Positions 23,415 to 35,563 are shown, numbered from the stretch's first letter. The stretch: DNA of 64,000 bases from Takifugu bimaculatus (GCA_004026145.2 CP034996.1:11089282-11153281); one strand, 5' to 3'. Notes: generated from the sequence alone by a model not told the origin. Translations and numbers: made by a program.

Positions 23415-26400
23415 GCCCGTACCGCCGGTGCCAGCGCCTCTGTGACTAAATTCCCTTTCTGGACTTGATCGGTGCGTCCCGATGAGCACGCTGGCCACAG
23501 GAGAGCAGCTTCAGCTTCAGGTCTGTGAGCCGGGTTCGAGTCAGGTCTCCATCTATGCAGCAAACCCGTGCGCGCACTCCTCCGACCCTCAGCCACTACG
23601 TCTGCGCTGTCCCCACACCCTGTGCCACTTTTTCTTCCTCCCGCCGACCTCGCTCTGTTCGCTCCCGAGCCGCTGTCCTGTTTAAGCTTGGCGGGGATAA
23701 AGCAGCTTAACGCGTGGGCAGATTATTTCCGAGATAGCCTACCCCCAGTCCCGAAAGACAACTGTCACTGGGAGTCAGGGCTCTGAACCAAACCGCTCGA
23801 TCCGACTACTGTGCGCATTTCAGCGCAGTCAATAGATGCACTTAGGGAGCCAGACTGGGGCGGAGGTACAAGTTCATTTGAAATACAAAGGTCTGTAGGT
23901 ATCGTGTACAAATGATCACTTCAAAGATATCACAACTGAACTGGCCCCCCTGGTGGCAGGTTGCAGTCTTTATTTGGATATTTTCCACATTATCTCCCCA
24001 TATTCCAACCCTTGTTGACAATACTGCTATTTGCTCACATGTCAACTTACTTGACAAAAAAGAATGGAATGATTTGGATTGTTGTATCGACCAGAATGGC
24101 GGCTTCACTCTGGTTCCAACATGCATTACTGCAACCGGAGGGGAATGAGAGGCTCCGGAGCGTACATTTTTATGTCCTTTTGAATGACAAAAAGAATGGT
24201 GCTGACTGGATATGAGAGCCAAAATAATCCCTCTATCCACAACCCCCCCTGTGGATGTTTCAGTGTTTTCATCTATATTCAATCCTGGTAATGTTGTCCA
24301 ATAGGATGCACTGACAAGCAAGGGAAGGATAACAGCCTTCTGTCCTCTGCAGAACTAAATGAAAAGAAGACAGAAGTGGATCATGGTCAACATGTAGCTA
24401 AATATGGCCAGAATTAGCATACAGTTGTTATTGCTGTAATTCAGTTCTGTTCTGGGAAGTGCACCCATTGTATAGTATACAGTATATACTGTATATAGGC
24501 AGTAGTGATACAACTTTACATGACATTGTAGGTTGCTTTATGATTCAAGCAGCGTGGCTTTGATATTTCAAAGATCACAGGTCAACGTCCCTCCTGGAAC
24601 ATCACTTAAATTTAATCATCTCTTACTGGCCCACGATCAACCTTTTCTGAGAATGTCATTAAAATCTGTTCATAACTTTTTGAGTTGTTTTTCAGTCAAC
24701 CGACAGACAGATGGACGGACGGATGGATGGATCGACTGCTGTAACATAACAATTTTCCTGAGCTGACATTTTTTTTTGTATATTTCCTTTTCAGAAAACA
24801 CTTTATGGAGACAGAATGATCGATATCTCCTTCATATCTTTTATTTGACGTAACACAAGTCTTTTGAAAGTCTTGGATGTGATTGTTGTGGAAATTCTGC
24901 AGATTGTGGAAATAACACACAGGAGACTCAGATGTGTTGAAATGAAGTTTACTGATCAGGAGAAGTGACACCAACACAGCAGCAGTTCATGCGTGCACCA
25001 ATTCTGATAAGACATTTCTACCGAGAGGAATATCAGGCAAATGGGCGGCTTCTGGCTTGCATCAGCAATGCACGGTGCCGGCCAGTCTGTCTTTCACTCT
25101 CCCAAACAGGAAGATGCTAACCTTGGACACAACAGCATTGTTTTGTCTCTGGGAAGAATGGAAAACAAGATCTGGTCACCGAGAGCTCGGCAGCTCCTTC
25201 AGGACACCAACTGAGAGCAAAGGTCAATTCTACAGTGCAATTAGAATTTAGAGAGAAGTACTAACTTTCCTTCACATTAATGCATCTGAAACCTCACTGA
25301 GAAACAAACAAGGACCGAACTGCAGGCTACAAAATGTTGAAGGTGTAATTGCAACTTTCTACCTCATGATGGGACCAATGAGCCGGGATACACTGTCGAT
25401 TCTAAAGCTGCACTCTCGGGCCCATATTAATGATGTTATACCTAGAATACTCAGAGACAGTCATTGATCTGGCGGGTTGGAAAACGCGTCCACATGTTTA
25501 TACAGCACATGTGAACGATGGTGTCAACCCAAGGGTTGCTCGGGGAGCCTCAGGCTGCATATTGGGACGGAAAAACTGATCCTGAAGAAGTAAAAATAAA
25601 TAAAAGGAAATGAATGATGATGTTATAAGGTGGAAGAAGCAATGATTTGGTCATACTTCAGCACTGCTGACCAGCCTCTCCACCCTGTCTCCACCCTCAG
25701 ACACTGCAGAGGAGGAGAAAGGCGAATCAGTGGTGTCTGAGCCACTCTTCCTTCCTCCCTCCCTCCTGCTCTGTCCACCACTCTATGTTGCAGCAGCCTC
25801 GCCTCAGAAAAGGGAGGCTCTGCAGTGACGCTCACTAACACCAACTGGTTCACTCCCACTCAGACAGCAACAACACCAGGAAAGACCTGCTGTATCATCC
25901 AGCCCTGACAGGAGGTAAGACACCCCACAGACATGCGTGCAGATCAGAGAAGAGATGCAGGGACTGTAGAGTCACAATGGACAGTTCTGGTACAGTCAGG
26001 CAAACAGAAGGAAGAAAGAACACCTAATTTTTATAGAGATATATATTCAGTTTTATTATGATTGCATATTTAAAGGTATGTTCTATGATGCGACCACTAT
26101 ATACGTGTTTCACAGGCATTGGAGGAATACAGAGAGTAGGTGAAGAAACAGGAAATGAAACTCTTAGAATATCTTTGTTTACTCAGAACAATGTCGAGTC
26201 CTAAAGACTGGCTACAGGTGGGCCTCAACTTCGAAAGGCATCTGCCAATTTAATGCCCTCTCAAATTGTTTTTTTTAAATATATACATCTCGAACCATTG
26301 TTGTTTTGGTTGTGACTGATGGATCTTTCCTTCGCAACATTTTTGGGAAGCACTTGGGGGAAAGAAACAACTGAAGTATTTTTTCATTTTTAGAGAATAA

Positions 26401-26615
26401 AATGACAGTTTTCCACTGAGTATTTTAGTATTTTAACTTCCAAAACATCTTGAAACATGAAGGGATGAGCTGTGTTTAAAGCCCATCACAGCACAAAGTG
26501 CCTGTTGGAGCAGTGGTTGTTTTTGTAGATTGATTCACTGCAAATCAATAGAGCGTATTAATCTTTTAAACAGTAATCTCTGCTTCCGTTACAGTTGGAT
26601 GGGTGTGTCTTCATC
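23415..26615. other. divergent intergenic region nectin1 / thy1
   Basis: The 3.2 kb between the start codons of two divergent genes should contain both promoters. A consensus donor CAGGAG|GTAAGA at 25914/25915 and an acceptor just before 26595 suggest a non-coding first exon of thy1. An old interspersed repeat fragment lies near 24560-24740. The remainder shows no recognisable gene. Confidence 0.5.
24560..24740 (+). mobile_element. degenerate interspersed repeat fragment with tetranucleotide tail
   Basis: The stretch contains a phrase of the kind ATCAAAATCTGTTCATAACT (here with TTAAAATC) followed by TTTTTGAGTT and then a GACAGACAGATGG/GGACGGATGG tail. From memory this wording recurs as dispersed copies in fish genomes. 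The exact family cannot be named here; ends are approximate. Confidence 0.4.
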
Positions 26616-27278
26616 ATGCTCAAGTCACTGTTTGTATATGGTGTGCTGGGAGGTAAGGATTTATGGGAAAATAGTCTCCTCTGCTAGATTAAAGTGCATG
26701 TTACTATTTACTATATGTGTTTTGTACTCCTCTGTAGTCTCAGGTTTTACTGATTCCAGCAAAGAGCAACAAAATCTCTGTGTGCATTGAAGATGAAAAA
26801 GACCTGAGAGTGGACTGTCTGATTAAGCCTGAGCCCAGCAAGAGCAACACCTTTCAGTTCTCTTGGTCTTCTGGTAGCAAAGAATCTGTCATCACCACCA
26901 ATGACTCCAGATTATCTCCAGACACTGATTTCAAAACCACGGTTAAAGAGCTGACGCCTCACGGCTACAGAATGACCCTGACTAATTTCACAGACAAGCT
27001 TCCTCGCAACTCAAGCTTGTTGTGCAAATTGTCTGGAAAGACAGCCAAAGTCGTAGTGGTGAACGGTGAGTGGACGTCTGCATCTGTGGTTTGACGATGT
27101 GAGCATGACGATGTGTGACTTGGAGAGAAATACAAGATTCTTTTGACAGTTGTTGGCGTCTCACCTCTCTGCCTCTGCAGATAAACTTCCCAAATGCTCC
27201 GCTGGGAACGTGTTTCTGAGAAGCCCTATCTCCTGGATCTTCTGTCTGCTGCTCTTCTTCTATCAAACACAGAGCTAA
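26616..27278 (+). CDS. thy1: Thy-1 membrane glycoprotein (CD90)
   Basis: Three exons, 26616-26652, 26760-27065 and 27181-27278, give 146 aa in phase. The chain has a short N-terminal hydrophobic segment (MLKSLFVYGVLG), one V-like Ig domain with four cysteines (ISVCIEDE, RVDCLI, SLLCKLSG, LPKCSAG) and a hydrophobic C-terminus (PISWIFCLLLFFYQTQS) of the kind removed on GPI anchoring. The phrase NDKLPKC matches RDKLVKC at the same place in mammalian Thy-1, and neighbour nectin1 is the same as in human. Thy-1 is a GPI-anchored surface protein of neurons and other cells that affects adhesion and neurite growth. The exon 2 acceptor is uncertain: two AGs lie upstream of the one used, and an alternative start (ATG at 26599, MGVSSSCSSH) would join the earlier acceptor in frame but gives a poorer signal peptide. 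Confidence 0.85.
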
Positions 27279-27591
27279 ATAAACAAAAAATGAAAGTGTG
27301 CTTTTGCTGTAACTGTTGCCCATCTAACTCACCTACATGTCTTTGCATATTTGCAAGAATCCCCTAAATAACACCAAAATATCAATCTCAAGAAATTGCA
27401 CATACATAATCTTCCTCAATAACAGGGGCATTGAAATGTTTTCACTTAGACAACATAGAATAAAGGTAATCACCGGAACTGCTAAATGTGTTTGTTGCTG
27501 CAGAGGCACAAACAACTGCATGCGTATCGATATCAGTTATCTCAGAACGTTGCCAAGTGCTATCACTGTGGATGCTACAGCATTTGTTTTC

Positions 27592-27597
27592 AATAAA
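27592..27597 (+). terminator. probable poly(A) signal of thy1
   Basis: An AATAAA hexamer sits about 315 bases after the thy1 stop in the 0.9 kb gap before bud13. It is the best visible 3'-end signal for thy1. Distance and motif fit; cleavage was not shown. Confidence 0.45.
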
Positions 27598-27663
27598 GAC
27601 GCTTTAAGAGACATAACCTTGTTTGGTACATTCAGTGGTCTCAGGCTATTGGTCTGTGCTCAT

Positions 27664-27723
27664 GTGTGTGTGTGTGTGTGTGTGTGTGTTGAGGCACAGT
27701 ACACAGCACCCCCCCCCCCCCCC
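27664..27723 (+). repeat. (TG)n microsatellite and C-run
   Basis: About 26 bases of TG repeat are followed after a short spacer by a run of about 14 cytosines, in the thy1-bud13 gap. Nothing else is recognisable in the 27279-28218 interval besides the thy1 3' UTR and the bud13 promoter. Confidence 0.85.
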
Positions 27724-28218
27724 ACCCTACAATTTTAAATTTAAAAGACTTTGCAAAATAAATTCTGTATAGGTAGATGCTTGTGAGTTGTCATTCACTC
27801 AGATGCAAATAATTGGAAATGAATCACAAACTATCTGCATGTATACAGTTACATGTATACAACGTTTAATTTACCACTATTCAGTGTGTATGTGTGGATA
27901 GTGGATACATCAGAATGGAATAATTTGATAATAAGAGTGCGAGAGCAATAAAAGCCTCTGGTGCAGCTTCAGTATTTGAGAATTAGAGGCAGAGTAAAAG
28001 CACAATAAAAAAAAGGAAATTTTTCTAAATGTAGAAGAAATAATTTAAACCTATTTTAGTATGCCTCATTTGCATACTTTGTGGTTTTAAATAAAGTTTC
28101 GGTAACCGTTTTTCACCATTACAACTGTGTTAGAAAATGCATTCAACAAGAATTATGTTCGCCAACCTTCGACCGATTGGACCTTGACGCTTTCCGTAGT
28201 TTCCGATAGTAATACAAT

Positions 28219-30913
28219 ATGGCTGCGTTCAAAAGTGTCAGTAAAAGCACGGAACTCTCTAAAGCTGAATACTTAAAGCGATATTTATCTGAAGAAAATG
28301 ATGCCAAGAAATCAAAGGGGAAACTTAAAAAGAAAAAGCGCAAGGTTACCGGAAAAGGGTGAGTTTAAATTAGATCTGGCCGTGTTTGTTTTGGGTGTTA
28401 GCAGTGAAGCTAGCATAGACTGCTACACACGTTGGCTTGTTTATGAACTATTTAATTATCTATTATTTTATTCAAGCCTTAAAATAGTGGATGATGACGT
28501 AGACTGGAAACAAATGGTCAAAGAAGAAGAGGAGGTTGAAGAAGATGAAGAAGAAGCTCCAGTGGTAAGATCCAAGCTAACTCTGTCCAATTATTATTAT
28601 TAATGTACTTTAGGGTATTTTCGATTGTTCTGAAGTACTTGTGTTACCAGTTAGGTTCTACAATGGAACCATACTTCTTTAGCCGTTCTAGGGTGAAAAG
28701 AACAAGGCAACAGAAATTAAAATTGTAATTCCATTGCAATAAATTGGAAAGTAATATCACCAGTAATAACAACAATAATAATGACTGAAACTTGTCCTCT
28801 GAAGAAAGCTGTCCTTATTTATAACTGAGCAATTGCTTTATTAAGTGCAAATCCAAGTTTTATGTGATACTTACAAACTATTCCTTTCTACTAAGATTGC
28901 AGAAGTGATCGATGATAGACCAGAGGAAGTGAAACAGATGGAACTATTCAGAACTGGCAATAGATGGAAAGTAATTGGAGGTAACTGGTTTTTTTATGTT
29001 TTGTTTTCAACGTAATTTCTGTAAATATGTTGTATATTTATTTTGAGTATCCTCTTCCAATAGCTGATGAAAAAGAAGACACAGATGAGAATAATGGAAA
29101 TGAGCATGAAAGTGAAAAGGCTGAGACATCTAGCAAGAAGAGTAAAAAGAAATCACCTGTCAGGAAGACACGCCATGACTCTCCAGACATATCCCCTCCC
29201 AGAAGAGCCCGTCATGACTCTCCAGATATATCCCCTCCCAGAAGAGCCCGTCATGACTCTCCAGATATATCCCCTCCCAGAAGAGCCCGTCATGACTCTC
29301 CAGATTTATCCCCACCAAGGCATCACTCAGGGAAATCAGGTAAAAGGCTTAGGTTAGGTGTTAGGTGGGGTGTTTAATTCCAACACCCCATCGCAAATAT
29401 GTTTATCGTTATTTGATTTTTTTGCAAGAAAAGGGACTGTCTTCAAATAATAACCCTGATTCATTGTGTTCATCAGGGGCAAAAAGGACCCAGAAGAGGC
29501 ATGACTCTGACTCTGATCAGTCACCACCGCGCAAAAAGACACACGAGAAAAGAGCCTCAGACTCCGACCAATCACCTCCAAGGATACGTCCCAGAACAAG
29601 CAGAGGCTCAGATTCAGACCAATCACCACCCAGACGGCGGCCCTGCAGGGGGGGAAAGGAATCAGATGAGGATCTGTCCCCACCTCGTAGACCTAGCCAA
29701 AAACATGTGAGCGGGTGAAATTCGTGTGTGTTAGCCAACGTAGAGCTACTATTGATGGATTTGTGCGTATTCCTCTCAGGATCCAAAGATGCTTTCTGGT
29801 CGGAAAGCAGGTCTGGTTTCTGGAGATCTTTTAAGGAAAGAACAAGAGGAGAACAGGCGCAAAGAAAAACATAATCAGCCATTAGAAGGTGGGTTTCTTT
29901 TTTAGGCCCCTCACATTTACAATTTTGTTATTATTTTCATAGGAAATTTGTCATCACCTAGTTATTCTTTAGCTGCTAGCTACAGTATGTCCGCCACCAT
30001 TAATTTCTTATGCAGTCATTATTTGGTTACTGTTTTCACTAATATTCCTGGCATTATAGATGATTCCCGTAATGCCAAGACGGTTTTCAGAGACAAGAGT
30101 GGTAAAATAAGGGATTTAGAATCAGAGAGAGAAGAAAAGAGAAAGAAAGCTGAAGAAAAAGCAATCAAGGATGAGAAATATGCTCAGTGGGGAATCGGGT
30201 AAGTTTTTGTCTGGAGCAGCATAAATTGTAGTACATCCTGCTATTGTTTCCCTCATTAAAGTCCACTAATGTTTATAGGATGGCACAGAGTCAGATGCGT
30301 CAGCAGAATCTTCAGGATGCAGTGCATGAAGCTCAGAAGCCACTAGCACGTCACTTGGATGACGAGGATCTGGACCGTATGTTGAGGGAGCAGGAAAGAG
30401 ACGGAGATCCAATGGCTGCGATGCTCAGAAGGAAAAAGGAGCGCAGTACTACAACAAAAGGTTCTGATGGTTGCAGATGTGTTTTTTTTTCTATACCACT
30501 TCAGACACATTGTAAACAATCTTATTATTGCTTTGCAGAGAAACCAAGATATAAAGGTCCAGCACCCCCTCTAAATCGTTTCAACATTCTTCCAGGCTAT
30601 CGATGGGACGGTGTTAACAGGTACAGAGTGTCCGCATTTGTATTAGTCATATGCGTCTTTTAACTTTCTAAAAAAAACATATTGCAGAAATCATTTTACT
30701 GTTATTTATATATCAATGTCTCCTTTGTTTCTACTTTGATCTGAATGGTACTGTCATTTTAAATTGCTTAGGCTGACAATTTTCAGAAATAATGGCGATA
30801 TTTGTTGTTCCTCCTGCAGGTCTAATGGTTTTGAGAAGAAACGCTATGAGAGAATGGCAGATAAAAGAGCTGCTCAGGAGGCAGCCTATAAGTGGAGTGT
30901 AGAAGATATGTGA
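28219..30913 (+). CDS. bud13: BUD13 homolog, RES complex splicing factor
   Basis: Ten exons join in phase to 474 aa: 28219-28358, 28477-28564, 28896-28980, 29064-29339, 29477-29706, 29780-29888, 30060-30198, 30279-30460, 30539-30620, 30820-30913. The start MAAFKSVSKSTELSKAEYLK and the C-terminal block (TVFRDKSGKIRDLE, EKYAQWGIGMAQ, KPRYKGPAPPLNRFNILPGY, RWDGVNRSNGFEKK, AYKWSVEDM) are the conserved parts of BUD13. The middle is a charged, serine/arginine-rich region with four RHDSPDISPPRRA-type repeats and several SDSDQSPP units. BUD13 binds SNIP1 and RBMX2 in the RES complex of the activated spliceosome and helps splicing of certain introns in the nucleus. Start choice: first ATG after a GC-poor 5' region, in frame with the conserved N-terminus. 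The next gene, snrnp35, is 0.8 kb downstream on the same strand. Confidence 0.93.
29171..29323 (+). repeat. bud13: four 39-base in-frame tandem repeats within bud13
   Basis: Four nearly identical 39-base units encode RHDSPDISPPRRA (the last reads DLSPPRH). They lie in one exon and keep the frame. Looser SDSDQSPPR repeats continue in the next exon. Human BUD13 also has RHDSPD-type repeats, so the motif is old while the copy number is variable. Confidence 0.85.
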
Positions 30914-30981
30914 TGTCTTTTGAAAATGGTTGGATATCTTTTTATACAAATGTGTAGTCTCAAATTGTTTTCCACAAATGT

Positions 30982-30987
30982 ATTAAA
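30982..30987 (+). terminator. probable poly(A) signal of bud13
   Basis: An ATTAAA hexamer lies about 70 bases after the bud13 stop, within an AT-rich 3' UTR. It is a reasonable but unproven 3'-end signal. Confidence 0.4.
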
Positions 30988-31736
30988 TACTGTTTTTGTA
31001 AAATATTGTTACTTGTATTTATGTACCACTGTATATTTTGGATAATGGAACTTGTTTTTAATGTATTTTAAATGCTAGAGTTGTAGTTTATTGAATCAAA
31101 TACAGGCTGATTTTGCGGGACACCTTTAACGATAAACACTTGTTCCTCACAGATGTGTTTTTCTGCTACGAGTGAAAGATCACTGACCTTTTGTCATTAT
31201 GTATATATCTTGAAGTCAAGAAGTCCGAGATAGTACAGTAGTCCGAGATTTACGATTATAAATTAATTGGTAATTAATGATGTTCTAAAGTTTCTGAAAT
31301 ATAATGAGTGCAACATCTTATGTTTATCTACTGTTGAATTTGGTATTGCTGTTTTATTTATTGTTGTTGAGGTATGATTGACTTATCTGTTACAAGTACG
31401 AGGTGTTTAGTCAAGTCCAAGTCTTATTTAATATCGTGTGGAATATAGCATTTTTGTGACTAATTTATATTATCATCAACCAATATTGATATAGTTTTAT
31501 TAGGTGTTTGTTATTGTGGTTTTTACACTTAAACATTTTTTGCGTCCGGCCGCAGGATAGGACACTTAAATCAACGACTAGTCATTTCCGTCGGACCATT
31601 TTGGCTGACGGACTCGTGACTGTGACGTTTCCGGTGGACAGGTGGGCTTAACTAATACAATGATCTGTTTAATTTAAGAGGACATTCACTGAAAGTTTCG
31701 CTGTGAACGGAAACATATACGATAGGTTTTGAGAAA

Positions 31737-32408
31737 ATGGTTGACTGGAGTCCAATAGCGAAGGTTTACGACCCACTAAAAGCTGGAAGCATCGACGGTA
31801 CCGATGTGGAGCCCCACGACCGGGCGGTGTGGAGAGCAATTGGTGTTCGCTATAAGCCCAACAAAGGAGTTGTTGGGGACGCACTCCTAACTCTTTTTGT
31901 TTCTCGATTGAACCCACAAACAACTGAGGAAAAATTGTACGAAGTGTTTTCCAAATACGGAGATATTAGGCGGCTTAGGTTGGTGCGGGACATCGTCACA
32001 GGGTTCTCTAAAAGATACGCATTCGTTGAATATAAGGAGGAAAGATCTGTTGTCCGAGCTCGCCGGGACGCAAACAAGATAGTGGTGGACCAACACGAAG
32101 TGTTTGTGGATTTTGAACAGGAACGGACTCTTAAAGGATGGGTTCCTCGACGGCTTGGTGGTGGCCATGGAGGAAAGAAGGAGTCCGGGCAGCTGCGGTT
32201 CGGTGGCAGAGACAGACCTTTCCGCAAGCCTATTAACCTTGGGGTCGGTTTGATGCAGGAACGGGGTGGTGGATTCAATAAGTGGGACAGACCGGGGAAG
32301 AGAGACAGAGAAGACCGGGAGCGACCCAGAGAGAGTGAGTACGGCTACAGAGGAAGGAGGGATGACCGCAGACATGGAGACAGGAGCCGGCACCGGGACC
32401 GGAGATGA
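31737..32408 (+). CDS. snrnp35: U11/U12 small nuclear ribonucleoprotein 35 kDa protein
   Basis: One uninterrupted frame of 223 aa starting MVDWSPIAKVYDPLKAGSID. It carries one RNA-recognition motif: RNP2-like LTLFVSRL and RNP1-like KRYAFVEY, with the family block DIRRLRLVRDIVTGFSK between them. The conserved block TLKGWVPRRLGGGHGGKKES and RFGGRDRPFRKPINL follows, then an arginine/aspartate-rich tail (RDRED, GRRDDRRHGDRSRHRDRR). These match vertebrate SNRNP35, which is also encoded without coding introns. The protein belongs to the U11/U12 di-snRNP of the minor spliceosome and is related to U1-70K. The normally glycine second position of RNP1 (KGYAF) is arginine here. The start is supported by the conserved N-terminus and an in-frame upstream stop. 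The gene converges on the unnamed 33415-34508 gene. Confidence 0.93.
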   Translation: MVDWSPIAKVYDPLKAGSIDGTDVEPHDRAVWRAIGVRYKPNKGVVGDALLTLFVSRLNPQTTEEKLYEVFSKYGDIRRLRLVRDIVTGFSKRYAFVEYKEERSVVRARRDANKIVVDQHEVFVDFEQERTLKGWVPRRLGGGHGGKKESGQLRFGGRDRPFRKPINLGVGLMQERGGGFNKWDRPGKRDREDRERPRESEYGYRGRRDDRRHGDRSRHRDRR

Positions 32409-32947
32409 AGGAAGTGGTGTAAAGTTCTGATCCTTTGAAACGAAGTCTGCCGAAGATGTCCAGAAATTCAGTAAAGATATATTCCAGGATGGTAGGGGGA
32501 GAGGGAGAACTGGGGCTAATTTGCACACAGAGGGAGAATTTCATTATCAGATTACATCATTTTATTTTGGGTGTGGGCTTATTTCATGCTTGTGTTTAAG
32601 AGTCGCAGAAGAGAAAGATAGTTAAGACTGCTTCGTATCAAACAGCATCTTAACATGGCAATAATTCTGCTGGATAAAGGCTGTACTGGGAAAAAACACC
32701 ATAAAATGCTGAGTGGTGAAACTTATTAAGACTATAACAAATGTATTTGTTGTAATCTCAAACCTTGTGCTGTAACATTGACTGAGCAACTTTGAAGGTA
32801 CATTTATATTTGATTTATTACAGCATCATCTTAAAACTGCTAGAAGATTTTATTTTATTTTTTTTACATCATTTGACAGCAGCGAGCTCAGTTTCGTGCA
32901 GTTTAGAGAAAAACCTAACAAAGTGTTCAGCTTCATGTCCAGTTTAC

Positions 32948-32953
32948 AATAAA
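32948..32953 (+). terminator. probable poly(A) signal of snrnp35
   Basis: AATAAA about 540 bases after the snrnp35 stop; a second AATAAA follows at 33091-33096. Either could serve. The interval 32409-33414 shows no other gene. Confidence 0.4.
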
Positions 32954-33414
32954 TGTGCACACATCAAATTATACACATGGCTTTAGGATGGAGGACACAA
33001 CCTTTTCTTTCTTTAATGTATCTGATTCCGTCACCGAGTGCTGTGCTTATATCTTCCTGTTCTATCGACATAAAATGTTAATGGACTGATAATAAAATCA
33101 GTCCATTTAGTGTAATGCAGTGCAGACACTCTGCACCATTAGGTGATCACAAGGTCCTGCTGCTGGGAAACTGATGATGTCTTAATGGAGGGCGGAAAGT
33201 ACTACAGATACCGGAGGTAAAATGGATGTAACCGAGAAACACCCAACCAACAAATGTCATCAAACTCTGATTAAAATGCGTATTCATGTATATATTGTAG
33301 TGGTTGTCTTTATTAACTATACATAGTAACAGTCTAGACATCATTTTGAATTTTATTTGTTACAAAAATGCCATTTACACCTAGAAATGAGCTCAGAAAT
33401 GCTAAATCCTACAG

Positions 33415-34508
33415 TTAATCCTTTGTGAAGTTCTGTTGGTCGGATGAGCTGGTGCTGAGCCTGTGATCCTGGATGGGCCAAGCAGGGTACGCGTCTCTCT
33501 GCACTGTGCTGAACTCTAACCTGTGAACCAAGCACAAAAGACTCCCCTGTCGTTTTCTCTACAGAAAAATGTCTGCATCAAGCCCACTCTCACCTGAAGG
33601 CAGGGTTAATGCCAATATTGTCAGGATGTGGCAGGGCCGGCGTGCGCCTCCTGGGACAGGGAGGAGGAGGAAAATCCTGCTGATACTGAGAAAGCATCAG
33701 CGGAGCAGCTTGCTCCACTGCTGCCTGGCCTGACTCCTCAGAGTGGTTTCCTTGCTCGCTTCCTCCTTCTGTTCTGTCTCTGCTGCTGGACATGGCGTGG
33801 CACCAGTTGGACCTCTGCTGGCTGTAATGTGTAGCACGTCCTGAGGGTCCATCGCAAATATTTTGAGAGATTTGTAAGTCTTTTATATTTACAAAGATGT
33901 TGTTATTTAACCACGCCTGGCTTACAATTATGTACAACGATCAATGGTTGAACTTTTAGTGCTCTTAAACTTGGCATTTAATTTCCTTTTGCCATTAAAT
34001 TCACGGTCTAGTGATTTTATCACCAGTTGTTTTTATCATGTAAGAATTTTTAACCTTCAGTCTATTAAAATACACATTTGAAAATATTACTATGTCATAG
34101 TATTTACCAGCTGCGGTTACATTAGTCAACTAAGCACAACTTGTACACGACTACTCTGTGCAGGAACACTCAGCAACACCATTTGGACTGACTGGTTTGT
34201 TCTTGGGTCAGATAAGACTGCTGACCTTTGCCTCCATCTTGTTGTGGAACGGGTCTAAAGGAGAAAGCTTTATGTGACGTGGTCTCCATCTTAACGGGAG
34301 TGTCTGGGTAAATGAGAAATCCTGCAGAGGGGAAAAACTTCAATGTTTTTAAAATGGAAAACAGCACTCATGGAAAAACACTGCAAATACTTTTCCATAG
34401 AGCAGAAGTCAGCAGATCTTTACCTGCCAGTGTAGGAGGCTCTCCTCTGTATGTTTTAACAGGCTGAAAGAGTTCATAGTAACGATTTTGTTTGTTTTTG
34501 ATGAACAT
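33415..34508 (-). CDS. small protein resembling axonemal microtubule-binding proteins, unnamed
   Basis: Four exons (34424-34508, 34226-34321, 33594-33840, 33415-33520) join in phases 1, 1 and 2 to 177 aa, with good acceptors and donors throughout. The start MFIKNKQNRYYELFQPVKTY is the first ATG after an in-frame TGA. Phrases such as LIYPDTPVKMETTSHKAFSF, SQYQQDFPPPP, PDNIGINPAFRLEFSTVQRD and AYPAWP resemble short tyrosine/phenylalanine/proline repeats of SAXO-type and other microtubule inner or associated proteins of cilia and sperm tails. No enzyme motif, signal peptide or membrane span is seen. I could not match it to a named gene. The assignment to axonemal proteins rests on motif style only. 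It converges with snrnp35 and diverges from arhgap42. Confidence 0.6.
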
Positions 34509-35563
34509 TATGAGACAGCGACATCAACAGCGCCACACCCAATCCTGTAAGAAATGAGCAGCTTTTCTATGGTGGGCCTCAAAATGACAATCAATAAGCC
34601 CTACTTTATTCCAAATAACCACCCATAAAATATCTGAGTAATTTATTTGGTTATCTTACCTTAAATCCACTAAGATTTCCACAGCATGCTGCCTTGACTT
34701 CACTTCAAGTTTGTTTCTATACAATGAGCAACATAAAGCTTGTTTACTGCAGTAGTCATGGAGTTCTATTCTTCCAGCATGAGTGACAGAAACAGTTACC
34801 AACTGGGACAATGAAGCTGGACCACCAGCAGAGTTCTGGAGTCTTTGGAGTCTTGAAAAGACTTGGCACGTGGTACGTTTTGAACATTTGAATATGAATG
34901 TATTTCTACTGGGGATTGAGAACATAAAATTGAAATAAAACAATTCTTAAGAAGAAATATTGATTGTAGCTTGTAAAGTGTCTTTTCAGTGGTTACCTTG
35001 GAGCCTTTGGGCAGCACGCAGCAATGCAACATGCCTCCCAGAGTTCAGATGATATCAATTAAGACTGTATCCCCCCCCCCCCCACATCAGAGGGCTGGTT
35101 CTGGCCCGTAGTCTTTTCAGTATGCATAGTTTATATTCAGCAGTGACACCATTGTCTTTGATTGTAAGTAAATGAAGATAGATGTTTTTATTGTTTTCTG
35201 GTGCATACCTTCAGCATTGTGTCAGCATATTTTCAAGGTGTGGGAGAATCACTTTCATAATATCCTACTGTGCAAAGCAATAAGTCACTGATATGACATA
35301 AGATTAGAGTTGCTTTAAATACCAAATCTCTTTCCAAGGCCAAGCAATTAATCTGACCTGATCTGATATATGAAGTTAACAAAGCAATTTACAGACAAGA
35401 ACTTTTTACGAAAACTACATGCGTCACTCACAATATGTGAAACAGTAGTAGTATACCAGTAAAGGACATGGCGTTATCTCTTTATTCTTTATTTAGGATG
35501 GCCATGCCATTTCACAAAATTCCTCTTTTACTTTAAATTCAGGTAACATATAACACATGTGTT

